DNA from: a virus
IMG/VR virus record: IMGVR_UViG_3300042288_000581
Span: 21,677 to 85,676 of that record
Length of the DNA stretch: 64,000 bases
Direction: 5' to 3' (one strand)
Part shown: one piece after another, positions 5,521 to 10,697 of the stretch
Position numbering within the stretch: the first letter of the stretch is position 1
Layout of the letters: the number at the start of each line of letters is the position of its first letter
Notes under the pieces: model-generated
What the model was told of the DNA's origin: nothing
Databases searched by the model: none
The model's input: only the letters and a program-made list of their open reading frames with translations
Program-made: the position numbers and the translations under genes

Positions 5521-5759
5521 TTGGTAGTCGTTAGGCAGATAGCCTAGAAAGACGCCAACTATCTGGCCAGGTAGTATTAAGTTAGCCTAGTCCGAGATTG
5601 GCACGGTCGTTATGATATGCTCAAACAGATTGCCTTTCGCAATCAAGCCTCTATCACGCAATCAAAGGCATGAAAAACTGGAGATTGCAACCCAATATGT
5701 TGGGTTTGCTCAAAACTACATGGTATCGTAGCAGATACATAGTGTAGCAGAGAGCATCT
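5521..5759 (+). ncRNA. structured spacer, candidate non-coding RNA
   Basis: 239 nt without a gene between tRNA-Leu and tRNA-Gly. Many clean hairpins: TAGGC/GCCTA, CAGATAG/CTATCTG, GATTGC/GCAATC, AACCCAA/TTGGGTT with a TATG loop, GTATC/GATAC and GCAGA/TCTGC. TAGCCTAG occurs twice. I see no group I intron core or tmRNA features. The number of stems in so short a stretch argues for a folded RNA of unknown class. Confidence 0.5.
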
Positions 5760-5831
5760 GCGGGGTTAGTTCAGCGGTAGAACGCTATCCTTCCAAGTTA
5801 GATGTCGTCGGTTCGATTCCGATACCCCGCT
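5760..5831 (+). tRNA. trnG: tRNA-Gly (UCC)
   Basis: Acceptor GCGGGGT/ACCCCGC; anticodon loop CTTCCAA gives UCC; T-arm ATCGG-type with TTCGATT loop; discriminator T. Confidence 0.92.
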
Positions 5832-5853
5832 CTTATCCTTGAGGATAAATAAC

Positions 5854-6024
5854 ATGTCACTTATTTCACAAAGAGACAGAGAAGTTGCCATAGCAGCTCT
5901 TGAAAAATATGTTGCCGACGCAGAGAATACTGAGTATTATCTGGGCACACCAAATCATTCGTCATTTGAAATCAATGCCCTTCTCAACTGGATTAGACTT
6001 GAATATTTCAAACATGAAAATTAA
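5854..6024 (+). CDS. small protein, unknown function
   Basis: 56 residues from the ATG at 5854, preceded by GAGGATAAATAAC. That stretch holds both a Shine-Dalgarno-like GAGGA and a weak late-promoter-like GATAAATA. Sequence is charged and helical with no recognised motif. Its end overlaps the next small gene by 11 nt. Confidence 0.5.
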   Translation: MSLISQRDREVAIAALEKYVADAENTEYYLGTPNHSSFEINALLNWIRLEYFKHEN

Positions 6025-6184
6025 TCTATGGTATTGTGCTATTGTAAAGCAATGGCGCTGGTCTCTTACCGATAACCATCGCCCAATGGTTAGACAAGAA
6101 AGTGGTCAACAACCACATCTACGTGATGCTATGAATGACATAGCAAATACTGTAGAATACATGATGGATTGTAAGCAATCCTGA
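6014..6184 (+). CDS. small protein, unknown function
   Basis: 56 residues from the ATG at 6014, overlapping the previous gene, which supports coupled translation. Trp-rich start (MKINLWYC...QWRWSL), then a helical segment. It ends 7 nt before tRNA-Asn. Family unknown. Confidence 0.45.
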   Translation: MKINLWYCAIVKQWRWSLTDNHRPMVRQESGQQPHLRDAMNDIANTVEYMMDCKQS

Positions 6185-6190
6185 TTTCAT

Positions 6191-6263
6191 TCCCTTATAG
6201 CTCAATTGGCAGAGCACGGAGCTGTTAACTCTGGGGTTCCTGGTTCGAGTCCAGGTGGGGGAG
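6191..6263 (+). tRNA. trnN: tRNA-Asn (GUU)
   Basis: Acceptor TCCCTTA pairs with TGGGGGA using two G-U pairs; anticodon loop CTGTTAA gives GUU; discriminator G. The second copy of the 97-nt element starts at its last base. Confidence 0.93.
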
Positions 6264-6359
6264 TTGCTACTTGCGCTGGAGCTGATAATCCAGAATGCCG
6301 TAGCGAGATAGAGGGTAAGCCTCTGTTACATCCTTGAGGTGTATTACGCTTACTCCATC
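6263..6359 (+). ncRNA. structured repeat element, copy 2 (candidate ncRNA)
   Basis: 97 nt, differing from copy 1 (2659-2755) at three positions that all preserve the proposed stems. It sits directly behind tRNA-Asn as copy 1 sits behind tRNA-Ser. No tRNA follows here; a late promoter and a 33-codon gene do, so the element does not depend on a downstream tRNA. Confidence 0.7.
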
Positions 6360-6367
6360 TAAACTCT

Positions 6368-6375
6368 TATAAATA
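6368..6375 (+). promoter_or_regulatory. T4-type late promoter TATAAATA
   Basis: Perfect octamer, 21 nt before the ATG of the 33-codon gene at 6396, which supports that gene being expressed. Confidence 0.55.
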
Positions 6376-6395
6376 AACACTAAAGGTCGAACATC

Positions 6396-6497
6396 ATGAC
6401 TAACTTCAGCAAGCAAATTGAGATTTTTATGGAAAGCGATTGCCGTTATTGGCATATTGCTCAGGCCCCCGTGCTTGCTCATAAGTGGAAACGATGA
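6396..6497 (+). CDS. 33-residue peptide, unknown function
   Basis: Short frame with an AAAGG ribosome site and a late promoter just upstream. Reads MTNFSKQIEIFMESDCRYW and continues basic. Too short to classify; supported mainly by its signals. Confidence 0.4.
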   Translation: MTNFSKQIEIFMESDCRYWHIAQAPVLAHKWKR

Positions 6498-6528
6498 CCG
6501 ACATCTGACACATAAGCAAGATTTATCA

Positions 6529-6566
6529 GGGGGGCAGTTGACAAAACCGCCCCCCTATTTTATTGT
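6529..6566 (+). promoter_or_regulatory. overlapping terminator hairpin and early promoter
   Basis: A 7-bp hairpin, GGGGGGC (6529-6535) with GCCCCCC (6549-6555), is followed by a U-rich tail (TATTTTATT) as in an intrinsic terminator. Its 13-nt loop contains TTGACA (6538-6543), 17 nt ahead of TATTGT (6561-6566). It may end upstream transcription and start the tRNA-Lys to tRNA-Arg run. Confidence 0.65.
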
Positions 6567-6613
6567 AGATACATCGGTGGGAGACCCACCAGCACCTTGA
6601 CAATTTAACTCTT

Positions 6614-6685
6614 GGGTCTGTAACTCAACGGTAGAGTAACTGGCTTTTAACCAGCAAGTTGTGGGTTCGAATCCCGCCAGACCCA
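6614..6685 (+). tRNA. trnK: tRNA-Lys (UUU)
   Basis: Acceptor GGGTCTG/CAGACCC; anticodon loop CTTTTAA gives UUU; discriminator A. Confidence 0.95.
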
Positions 6686-6688
6686 TAT

Positions 6689-6779
6689 GAGAGAGTGGCT
6701 ACTGTTGGCAATACGTGTGGCTGCGGTCTGTAAAACCGTTACATAAGAACCATCGGGGGTTCAATTCCCTCCTCTCTCA
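6689..6779 (+). tRNA. trnY: tRNA-Tyr (GUA)
   Basis: Acceptor GAGAGAG/CTCTCTC; anticodon loop CTGTAAA gives GUA; T-arm with TTCAATT loop; discriminator A. The D-arm (GCTAC/GTGGC) has an unusually large loop of about 14 nt. Confidence 0.85.
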
Positions 6780-6783
6780 CCTT

Positions 6784-6857
6784 GACCCATTAGTCTAGCG
6801 GTCTATGACGCCACCCTGTCACGGTGGAGATCACGGGTTCGAATCCCGTATGGGTCG
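6784..6857 (+). tRNA. trnD: tRNA-Asp (GUC)
   Basis: Acceptor GACCCAT/ATGGGTC; anticodon loop CTGTCAC gives GUC; discriminator G, as usual for Asp. Confidence 0.95.
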
Positions 6858-7035
6858 TTGAGAGTCAGTATTCTAACTCTCACGCATTTCTTAGAGTTTG
6901 CCAGTGTGTAGAGAAATGTTGTAGCAACAACTGGAATTGGGGAGGGATTTCTAACCACCATCGGATGATGGCAGGATTCATAAGGCTACGAAGCGTAATC
7001 CGTAAGCAACTTCGTGTGGGATACCCCTCCCATCT
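6858..7035 (+). ncRNA. structured spacer, candidate non-coding RNA
   Basis: 178 nt without a gene between tRNA-Asp and tRNA-Glu. Starts with a TGAGAGT/ACTCTCA hairpin (6859-6882). A long-range stem GGGAGGG (6940-6946) with CCCTCCC (7025-7031) encloses CCATC/GATGG (6958-6971) and GGATT/AATCC (6974-7001), the shape of a multibranch RNA. Class unknown. Confidence 0.45.
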
Positions 7036-7109
7036 GGTCCCATCGTCTAGTCGGCCTAGGACAACACTCTTTCACAGTGTAGACACGGGTTCGAATCCCG
7101 TTGGGACTA
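7036..7109 (+). tRNA. trnE: tRNA-Glu (UUC)
   Basis: Acceptor GGTCCCA/TGGGACT with a G-U first pair; anticodon loop CTTTCAC gives UUC; D-arm CGTCTAG typical of Glu. Confidence 0.9.
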
Positions 7110-7112
7110 TCT

Positions 7113-7185
7113 CGGGGAGTAGCTCAGTTGGTAGAGCACATGTCTGAAGAACATGGTGTCGGTGGTTCAACTCCACCCTCTTCGA
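7113..7185 (+). tRNA. trnF: tRNA-Phe (GAA)
   Basis: Acceptor CGGGGAG/CTCTTCG with two G-U pairs; anticodon loop CTGAAGA gives GAA; discriminator A. Confidence 0.9.
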
Positions 7186-7189
7186 CCTT

Positions 7190-7261
7190 GGAACCGTAGC
7201 TCAGTGGTAGAGCACTCGGCTGATAACCGAGCGGTCACAAGTTCAAATCTTGTCGGTTCCA
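7190..7261 (+). tRNA. trnI: tRNA-Ile (GAU)
   Basis: Acceptor GGAACCG/CGGTTCC; anticodon loop CTGATAA gives GAU; discriminator A. Confidence 0.95.
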
Positions 7262-7264
7262 CTT

Positions 7265-7354
7265 GGGAGAGCACCTTGGATGGTGGGTACGACGGTATCA
7301 GAGACGGTTCGATTCCGTTCATTGGCAATGGTGGTTCGATTCCACCCTCTCCCA
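7265..7354 (+). tRNA. atypical tRNA-like gene, possible degenerate tRNA-Ser (CGA)
   Basis: 90 nt with a good acceptor (GGGAGAG/CTCTCCC), T-arm (GGTGG-TTCGATT-CCACC) and a CATT/AATG variable-arm hairpin. The middle is odd: the only 5-bp stem in the anticodon position has loop TTCGATT (CGA, U at position 37), a second T-arm look-alike. About 30 nt lie between acceptor and that stem instead of about 20. It may be a fused or decayed tRNA. Confidence 0.45.
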
Positions 7355-7358
7355 ACTT

Positions 7359-7432
7359 GGCAGTATAGCTCAGTCTGGCAGAGCACGGGTCTCATATTCC
7401 TATGGTCGGTAGTTCAAATCTACCTACTGCCT
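7359..7432 (+). tRNA. trnM: tRNA-Met (CAU), elongator-type, weak anticodon stem
   Basis: Acceptor GGCAGTA/TACTGCC; CAU in the loop CTCATAT; T-arm GGTAG-TTCAAAT-CTACC. The anticodon stem has mismatches (CGGGT against TCCTA), so folding is weaker than in its neighbours. Confidence 0.75.
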
Positions 7433-7433
7433 T

Positions 7434-7504
7434 GTGTCGTTAGTCTAATGGTAAGACAGGAGATTGTGGTTCTCTACATGAGGGTTCGATTCCCTCACGA
7501 CACC
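7434..7504 (+). tRNA. trnH: tRNA-His (GUG)
   Basis: Acceptor GTGTCGT/ACGACAC; anticodon loop TTGTGGT gives GUG; discriminator C, typical of His. Confidence 0.93.
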
Positions 7505-7506
7505 CC

Positions 7507-7578
7507 GCCCCTATAGCTCAGTGGTAGAGCAACTCACTAGTAATGAGTAGGTCGTTGGTTCAAATCCGACTGAGGGCT
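7507..7578 (+). tRNA. trnT: tRNA-Thr with anticodon AGU
   Basis: Anticodon stem ACTCA/TGAGT holds loop CTAGTAA, giving AGU, unusual in bacteria and phages because A34 is rare there outside Arg. Acceptor GCCCCTA/TGAGGGC has one C-A mismatch. A normal tRNA-Thr (UGU) is at 44640. Confidence 0.8.
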
Positions 7579-7650
7579 TCTGAGGTCGCCAAGCGGTAAG
7601 GCAGCGGGTTTTGGTCCCGCCATTCGTGGGTTCGAATCCTACCCTCAGAA
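7579..7650 (+). tRNA. trnQ: tRNA-Gln (UUG)
   Basis: Acceptor TCTGAGG/CCTCAGA; anticodon loop TTTTGGT gives UUG. It abuts tRNA-Thr with no spacer, so RNA processing must separate them. Confidence 0.93.
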
Positions 7651-7653
7651 TGT

Positions 7654-7725
7654 GTTGGGTTGGTGTAATTGGTAACATCTTGGTCTCCAAAACCAAAGTT
7701 CAGAGTTCAAGTCTCTGGCCCTTCG
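7654..7725 (+). tRNA. trnW: tRNA-Trp (CCA)
   Basis: Anticodon stem TTGGT/ACCAA with loop CTCCAAA gives CCA; T-arm CAGAG-TTCAAGT-CTCTG. The acceptor GTTGGGT/GCCCTTC has two U-U mismatches, so it may be partly decayed or edited by host enzymes. Confidence 0.8.
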
Positions 7726-7728
7726 CCT

Positions 7729-7803
7729 ACTCTCTTAGCTCAGTGGATATAGAGCACTTGACTACGGATCAAGGTGTCGTAGGTTCGAATCCTACAGAGA
7801 GTG
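7729..7803 (+). tRNA. trnR: tRNA-Arg (ACG)
   Basis: Acceptor ACTCTCT/AGAGAGT; anticodon loop CTACGGA gives ACG; discriminator G. Last of the main array. Confidence 0.92.
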
Positions 7804-7958
7804 TTTGGTATTGAATGTTACAATCTCAATATCATATATAAAATACGTTCATCCCTATGGGACGGAAGTAAGTCGCGGAACGGAACGTTCATTCGCTATA
7901 GCGAACGCAAACGACCGAAGGAACGCTCTTTAACCTAAACCATTAAGGAGAAAACCTA
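7804..7958 (+). other. leader region rich in GAACG/CGTTC and palindromes
   Basis: No gene. It holds TATTGA/TCAATA, TCCC-tat-GGGA, a perfect 14-nt palindrome TTCGCTATAGCGAA, and the pentamer GAACG or its complement several times. A TATATAAAAT stretch near 7843 could be a promoter -10. AAGGAG at 7945 serves the gene at 7959. Confidence 0.4.
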
Positions 7959-8120
7959 ATGTCACAAGCAACTTATCGTGGTTGTCAGTATAATACTGAT
8001 ACCGCCAAGCAAGAATATCAACGCTGGTATTTGCAAACTCACGCACCAGCTCACCCAACCAATAAATATCGTGGTGTTGAGTATCGCCCTTGTAATAATA
8101 ACAAGGAGGTAACACAATGA
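7959..8120 (+). CDS. DUF4278-like small protein
   Basis: 53 residues, with TYRGCQYN near the start and KYRGVEYRP near the end. The YRG(V/C)xY motif is that of DUF4278, a short family found in cyanobacteria and their phages; function unknown. AAGGAG stands 8 nt before the ATG. The stop overlaps the next ATG (ATGA), so both are translated from one message. Confidence 0.7.
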   Translation: MSQATYRGCQYNTDTAKQEYQRWYLQTHAPAHPTNKYRGVEYRPCNNNKEVTQ

Positions 8121-8203
8121 ATTGGTTACTAGTTATTCGCAAACAAATTGAAAAGCAAAGAAAACTTCAAGAAGCTCAATATCATATGGCAACTCTTGGA
8201 TAA
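8117..8203 (+). CDS. 28-residue basic peptide
   Basis: Starts in an ATGA overlap with the DUF4278 gene and has its own AAGGAGG 8 nt upstream. Reads MNWLLVIRKQIEKQRKLQ then a short tail, an amphipathic basic helix. Followed directly by a strong terminator, which supports a real gene end here. Confidence 0.55.
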   Translation: MNWLLVIRKQIEKQRKLQEAQYHMATLG

Positions 8204-8207
8204 TTTT

Positions 8208-8233
8208 AAAGGGGGCATATGCCCCCTTTTTTT
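8208..8233 (+). terminator. intrinsic terminator
   Basis: Perfect palindrome GGGGGCATATGCCCCC (8211-8226) followed by seven T and preceded by three A. It ends the + strand unit; being symmetrical it may also stop the converging minus-strand operon. Confidence 0.9.
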
Positions 8234-8558
8234 AATCTCTTTGTCTCCAGTCTTCTGGTTTGTCTCTACCTTCAGAGAAGAAATCAACGATGTCATCTAC
8301 AGAATCAAATCTTCTGACACCAAATCTTTCGTTACCCAATCCACCGATATCAAGTTGATTTAGAAAATCATCCATGTCACCATCTTGCATGTCTGGATTT
8401 TCTGCCTTCCGTCTTGCTTGACGAAGCATTGTGCCAGCAGTGCGATTTGCTTTAGCTAGTTTTTCTGCCCAAATCATATCTTCTAAACCTACCGCTTCGT
8501 GTAAGATAATCTTTCTGCAGATTTCTTCTAAGCGTAGACGATATTGTGTAGAGAGCAT
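8232..8558 (-). CDS. conserved cyanophage hypothetical protein
   Basis: 108 residues from the ATG at 8558, with GGAG upstream on the minus strand. Reads MLSTQYRLRLEEICRKI, then a helical stretch with LEDMIWAEKLAKANR and an acidic C-terminus ending in WRQRD. I recognise this as a protein shared by many cyanomyoviruses, function unknown. Last gene of the minus-strand operon; its stop abuts the terminator at 8208-8233. Confidence 0.75.
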   Translation of the reverse strand: MLSTQYRLRLEEICRKIILHEAVGLEDMIWAEKLAKANRTAGTMLRQARRKAENPDMQDGDMDDFLNQLDIGGLGNERFGVRRFDSVDDIVDFFSEGRDKPEDWRQRD

Positions 8559-8577
8559 ATGTAGTCTCCATATAGGG

Positions 8578-8778
8578 TTATTTAGCATTAATCATTGATT
8601 CCAAATCATTGATTCTACTGAACTCTTCGTATGCTCGCTCAGACCTTTCGGATAGAATATCAGAAATATCATCAAGGATTACATCATTGTCAATGTATTC
8701 ATCCAGATATTTGTCTAACGCTTCTTTTAGATAGCGTTTACGGTGCCACTCGGGTGAATATGGTTTGTAGTGTGTCAT
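8578..8778 (-). CDS. conserved cyanophage hypothetical protein
   Basis: 66 residues, MTHYKPYSPEWHRKRYLKE followed by an acidic helical part (YIDNDVILDDISDILSERSE). Similar small proteins recur in cyanomyoviruses next to the preceding gene; function unknown. A consensus promoter lies 24 nt upstream of its start. Confidence 0.75.
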   Translation of the reverse strand: MTHYKPYSPEWHRKRYLKEALDKYLDEYIDNDVILDDISDILSERSERAYEEFSRINDLESMINAK

Positions 8779-8801
8779 GACAAAACAGATATATGTGGCT
8801 A

Positions 8802-8830
8802 ATTATAAGATATATATGTAAATTTGTCAA
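8802..8830 (-). promoter_or_regulatory. sigma70-type promoter, minus strand
   Basis: On the minus strand TTGACA (8830-8825), 17 nt, TATAAT (8807-8802): perfect consensus with ideal spacing. It drives the two conserved genes at 8578-8778 and 8232-8558. The -35 overlaps the stop codon of the micro-gene upstream. Confidence 0.85.
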
Positions 8831-8916
8831 GAGGGATATGCGTGAGTCAATCCCCAAACAATAAAAAGACCAATAGAACCAAACAAACAAATACTACTAA
8901 GAATTAAACGAGTCAT
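8827..8916 (-). CDS. 29-residue single-membrane-segment peptide
   Basis: Starts in an ATGA overlap with the stop of the next gene upstream, the best evidence for it. Residues 4-23 are hydrophobic (LILSSICLFGSIGLFIVWGL). Comparable in size to small photosystem or cytochrome b6f subunits, but I see no specific match. Confidence 0.5.
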   Translation of the reverse strand: MTRLILSSICLFGSIGLFIVWGLTHAYPS

Positions 8917-9146
8917 AATTGGTGCTCGACATACTCGTGATACATTTTTTTGATATCTTTATCTACATCAGTTAAACTATTCAAGGGAGCTTTGTATCCT
9001 TGACTAATAAGATAATCTATGAACTCATAAACATTTGCTTTGATTGGCAGACCTAATCTAACAAAAGACGACAAAAGGAAATGTCTTTTTTGCCACTTGT
9101 CATTCTTCTCTCTCCAATCATATGGACTAGTGCTTATGTGATTCAT
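8913..9146 (-). CDS. small protein, unknown function
   Basis: 77 residues, Trp/Lys-rich N-terminus (YDWREKNDKWQKRHF) and a helical remainder. Overlaps its neighbours on both sides in the minus-strand operon. Not recognised. Confidence 0.55.
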   Translation of the reverse strand: MNHISTSPYDWREKNDKWQKRHFLLSSFVRLGLPIKANVYEFIDYLISQGYKAPLNSLTDVDKDIKKMYHEYVEHQL

Positions 9147-9252
9147 CTTTCATTTCCTCGTTTGCTAGTTTGAGAATGTAATAGATGATATAAACAGTGC
9201 CTGCTAATCCGATACCAAGAATAGTGATAACTCCCCAAGGTAAGTTACTCAT
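9127..9252 (-). CDS. 41-residue membrane peptide
   Basis: ATG at 9252 is 5 nt after GAGGA on the minus strand; an ATG six bases earlier is also in frame. Residues 5-26 form one membrane helix (PWGVITILGIGLAGTVYIIYY), then an acidic tail. Overlaps the downstream gene by 20 nt. Confidence 0.5.
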   Translation of the reverse strand: MSNLPWGVITILGIGLAGTVYIIYYILKLANEEMKDESHKH

Positions 9253-9355
9253 GTTCATCCTCGTAAGTAGATGGTTCTTCAAATAACTCATCCATCTTTT
9301 GTTGGTAAACTCTTTCTCTTAGTTCTTGTAAATCTTCTTCCGTTAAAACAATCAT
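9245..9355 (-). CDS. 36-residue acidic peptide
   Basis: Reads MIVLTEEDLQELRERVYQQ and ends acidic. Its start overlaps the stop of the next upstream gene (ATGA) and its end overlaps the following start, the pattern of a compact operon. Function unknown. Confidence 0.5.
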   Translation of the reverse strand: MIVLTEEDLQELRERVYQQKMDELFEEPSTYEDEHE

Positions 9356-9531
9356 TTGTCTTTTAATAATTCTTCTACTCTTTTACGCATGTTTGTGCTA
9401 TCTTGCTTGAGATAATCTCTCAAAGAATAACCACGCTGCCCTTTCATAATACATGTTCCTTGATAGAACATGGTGGCAGCAAACACTAGAAGGGATGCTA
9501 TTCCTATTATTTCAGGGTAATGTTGAGCCAT
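9352..9531 (-). CDS. 59-residue membrane-anchored protein
   Basis: N-terminal hydrophobic helix (IIGIASLLVFAATMF, about residues 8-22), then a basic cytoplasmic-type tail with MRKRVEELLKDK. ATGA overlap with the following gene. Function unknown. Confidence 0.5.
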   Translation of the reverse strand: MAQHYPEIIGIASLLVFAATMFYQGTCIMKGQRGYSLRDYLKQDSTNMRKRVEELLKDK

Positions 9532-9695
9532 GGTAGTAGTGGGGGAATTACTCCAATAAGTCGAAGCAAACCTTCAGCAAAAAGAGACAAAACAACCCAG
9601 CCAACACACATTGAGATAATTGAAGCATTACGATTATGTTGTCGTATTGCATCATCTATCATCTCCTTCACTTCTTCTTTGGTTACTTGTGTCAT
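9507..9695 (-). CDS. 62-residue membrane protein
   Basis: Starts MTQVTKEEVKEMIDDAIRQHNR, a charged helix, followed by one hydrophobic segment (MCVGWVVLSLFAEGLLRLIGVI). No strong ribosome site is visible; the frame extends further upstream. Overlaps neighbours on both sides. Confidence 0.5.
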   Translation of the reverse strand: MTQVTKEEVKEMIDDAIRQHNRNASIISMCVGWVVLSLFAEGLLRLIGVIPPLLPWLNITLK

Positions 9696-9795
9696 GAATT
9701 TTAGCGATACCAATAATGGGAAACATAACAAGGGCAAAGCATAGGATGCCCAAACTGATAGGGTTATTTAAGATTTCAACTATTATGTGAGTCAT
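9652..9795 (-). CDS. 47-residue membrane peptide
   Basis: Residues 12-31 are hydrophobic (ISLGILCFALVMFPIIGIA), followed by a charged tail. It overlaps the gene upstream by 20 nt and the next one by 44 nt, a spacing like the rest of this operon. Function unknown. Confidence 0.45.
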   Translation of the reverse strand: MTHIIVEILNNPISLGILCFALVMFPIIGIAKIHDTSNQRRSEGDDR

Positions 9796-9988
9796 TTTTC
9801 TTTACATGGATGTAACACTCAAGTGGTTTTTGTGTCTCTGCGTCAAAGTTTTGATCTAAGTAAACACAAAGTTTCTCAATGATTTTTAGATATTCATCAT
9901 GCATCCATTCGCTACCAGTTTCGTGATAGGCATAGTGCTTACATGCTGTGATAATTCGATTGACATCTCTGCTTGATAGGTTATACAT
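9776..9988 (-). CDS. small protein, unknown function
   Basis: 70 residues, MYNLSSRDVNRIITACKHYAYHETGSEWMHDEYLKIIEKL and a short tail. Helical, no known motif. First gene of the minus-strand micro-gene operon; a precise promoter could not be fixed upstream of it. Confidence 0.55.
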   Translation of the reverse strand: MYNLSSRDVNRIITACKHYAYHETGSEWMHDEYLKIIEKLCVYLDQNFDAETQKPLECYIHVKKNDSHNS

Positions 9989-10187
9989 ATGGTTACTCTC
10001 TATACATTATTATGTCGCCATGTTGTCTGTGAAAATCAAGGTGCTTTTTGCCCCAAGGTATCACCCTCCATTCAGTTTTTCCATTCCAAAGTAAAAGGCA
10101 GATGTGAATGTATCTCATACACATGTAGTATAACGAGCTATTTAGATGAGTCAATATACTTATTAAGATTTGCTGACAAACGGGGGC
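9989..10187. other. divergent intergenic region without a gene
   Basis: About 200 nt between the minus-strand operon and the hli promoter. Short frames exist on both strands but lack ribosome sites or composition of a gene. It should hold the minus-strand promoter; I cannot assign it with confidence. Confidence 0.4.
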
Positions 10188-10216
10188 TTGACAGGGGCGC
10201 TGGGATGCTATATACT
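10188..10216 (+). promoter_or_regulatory. early promoter of the hli operon
   Basis: TTGACA, 17-nt spacer, TATACT, 28 nt before the first hli start. The -35 is embedded in a G-rich stretch (GGGGGCTTGACAGGGGC) that is repeated at the psbA promoter. Confidence 0.85.
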
Positions 10217-10243
10217 ATGTAAAGATTTACAACAGAATGTAAC

Positions 10244-10447
10244 ATGACTGTAACAACGAATGATCGTGGTCAACAGAACATGTGGGCAAAGGAGCCCACT
10301 ATGGTTTACCAAGAATACAATCGCAAGGGTCTTCTGACTCCTATGCAAACTACGGAGATGTACAATGGACGCTGGGCAATGGTCGGTATTATTGCTGGTG
10401 CTATTTCTTATGCTCTCACTGGTAAACTCTTCTTCGGAGTCTTCTGA
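10244..10447 (+). CDS. hli: high-light-inducible protein (Hli)
   Basis: 67 residues. The C-terminal single membrane helix carries EMYNGRWAMVGIIAGAISYA, the ExxNGRxAMxG chlorophyll-binding motif of Hli/SCP proteins. These sit in the thylakoid membrane next to photosystem II or chlorophyll synthase and quench excess excitation. Phage copies protect the host photosystem during infection. Own promoter at 10188; the stop overlaps the next start (TGATG). Confidence 0.95.
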   Translation: MTVTTNDRGQQNMWAKEPTMVYQEYNRKGLLTPMQTTEMYNGRWAMVGIIAGAISYALTGKLFFGVF

Positions 10448-10533
10448 TGACTGAAGTAATCTTTACTTTTACTGCGGTTGCTTTTTTCGTAACCCTGTGC
10501 TATGCTGTAGAACAACTCGCTGAAACTTATTAA
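10447..10533 (+). CDS. 28-residue membrane peptide between two hli genes
   Basis: Starts in a TGATG overlap with hli. Mostly one hydrophobic helix (VIFTFTAVAFFVTLCYAV) and a short acidic end, no Hli motif. It may be a thylakoid-targeted micro-protein; the position between two hli genes is the only clue. Confidence 0.55.
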   Translation: MTEVIFTFTAVAFFVTLCYAVEQLAETY

Positions 10534-10544
10534 GGAGAACTACT

Positions 10545-10664
10545 ATGAAATTCGGATTCACCCCTGAGGCAGAGATCCTCAACGCTCGTCTGGCAATGCT
10601 CGGTTTCGTCATTGCTGTTGGAACATACGCTACTACTGGTCAGATTATTCCTGGCATTTGGTGA
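10545..10664 (+). CDS. hli: second, short high-light-inducible protein
   Basis: 39 residues from the ATG at 10545, preceded by AAGGAG. Residues 8-28 contain AEILNARLAMLGFVIAVGTY, the ExxNARxAMxGF motif of short Hli proteins, so it is essentially just the chlorophyll-binding helix. Same operon as the longer hli; the pair may form the heterodimers known for Hli proteins. Confidence 0.92.
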   Translation: MKFGFTPEAEILNARLAMLGFVIAVGTYATTGQIIPGIW

Positions 10665-10668
10665 TAAC

Positions 10669-10697
10669 TTGACAAAATAAAATATCTTTGATAAGAT
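10669..10697 (+). promoter_or_regulatory. early promoter overlapping the hli terminator
   Basis: TTGACA (10669-10674), 17 nt, TAAGAT (10692-10697). The -10 runs into the left arm of the terminator hairpin, so polymerase starting here would transcribe only its right half and could pass on to the oxygenase gene. Confidence 0.65.

Noticed and set aside
5521-5759. Group I intron or tmRNA in the long tRNA spacer
   Set aside because: I could not find the conserved P, Q, R, S core elements or a tag-coding region with tRNA-like ends.
6824-7814. Several 60- to 107-codon frames across the tRNA array
   Set aside because: They are translations of tRNA sequences; the repeated VGSNPT-type peptides come from the TTCGAATCCC T-arm.
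9989-10222. 77-codon + strand frame before hli
   Set aside because: Crosses the hli promoter, lacks a ribosome site and has no protein-like pattern.
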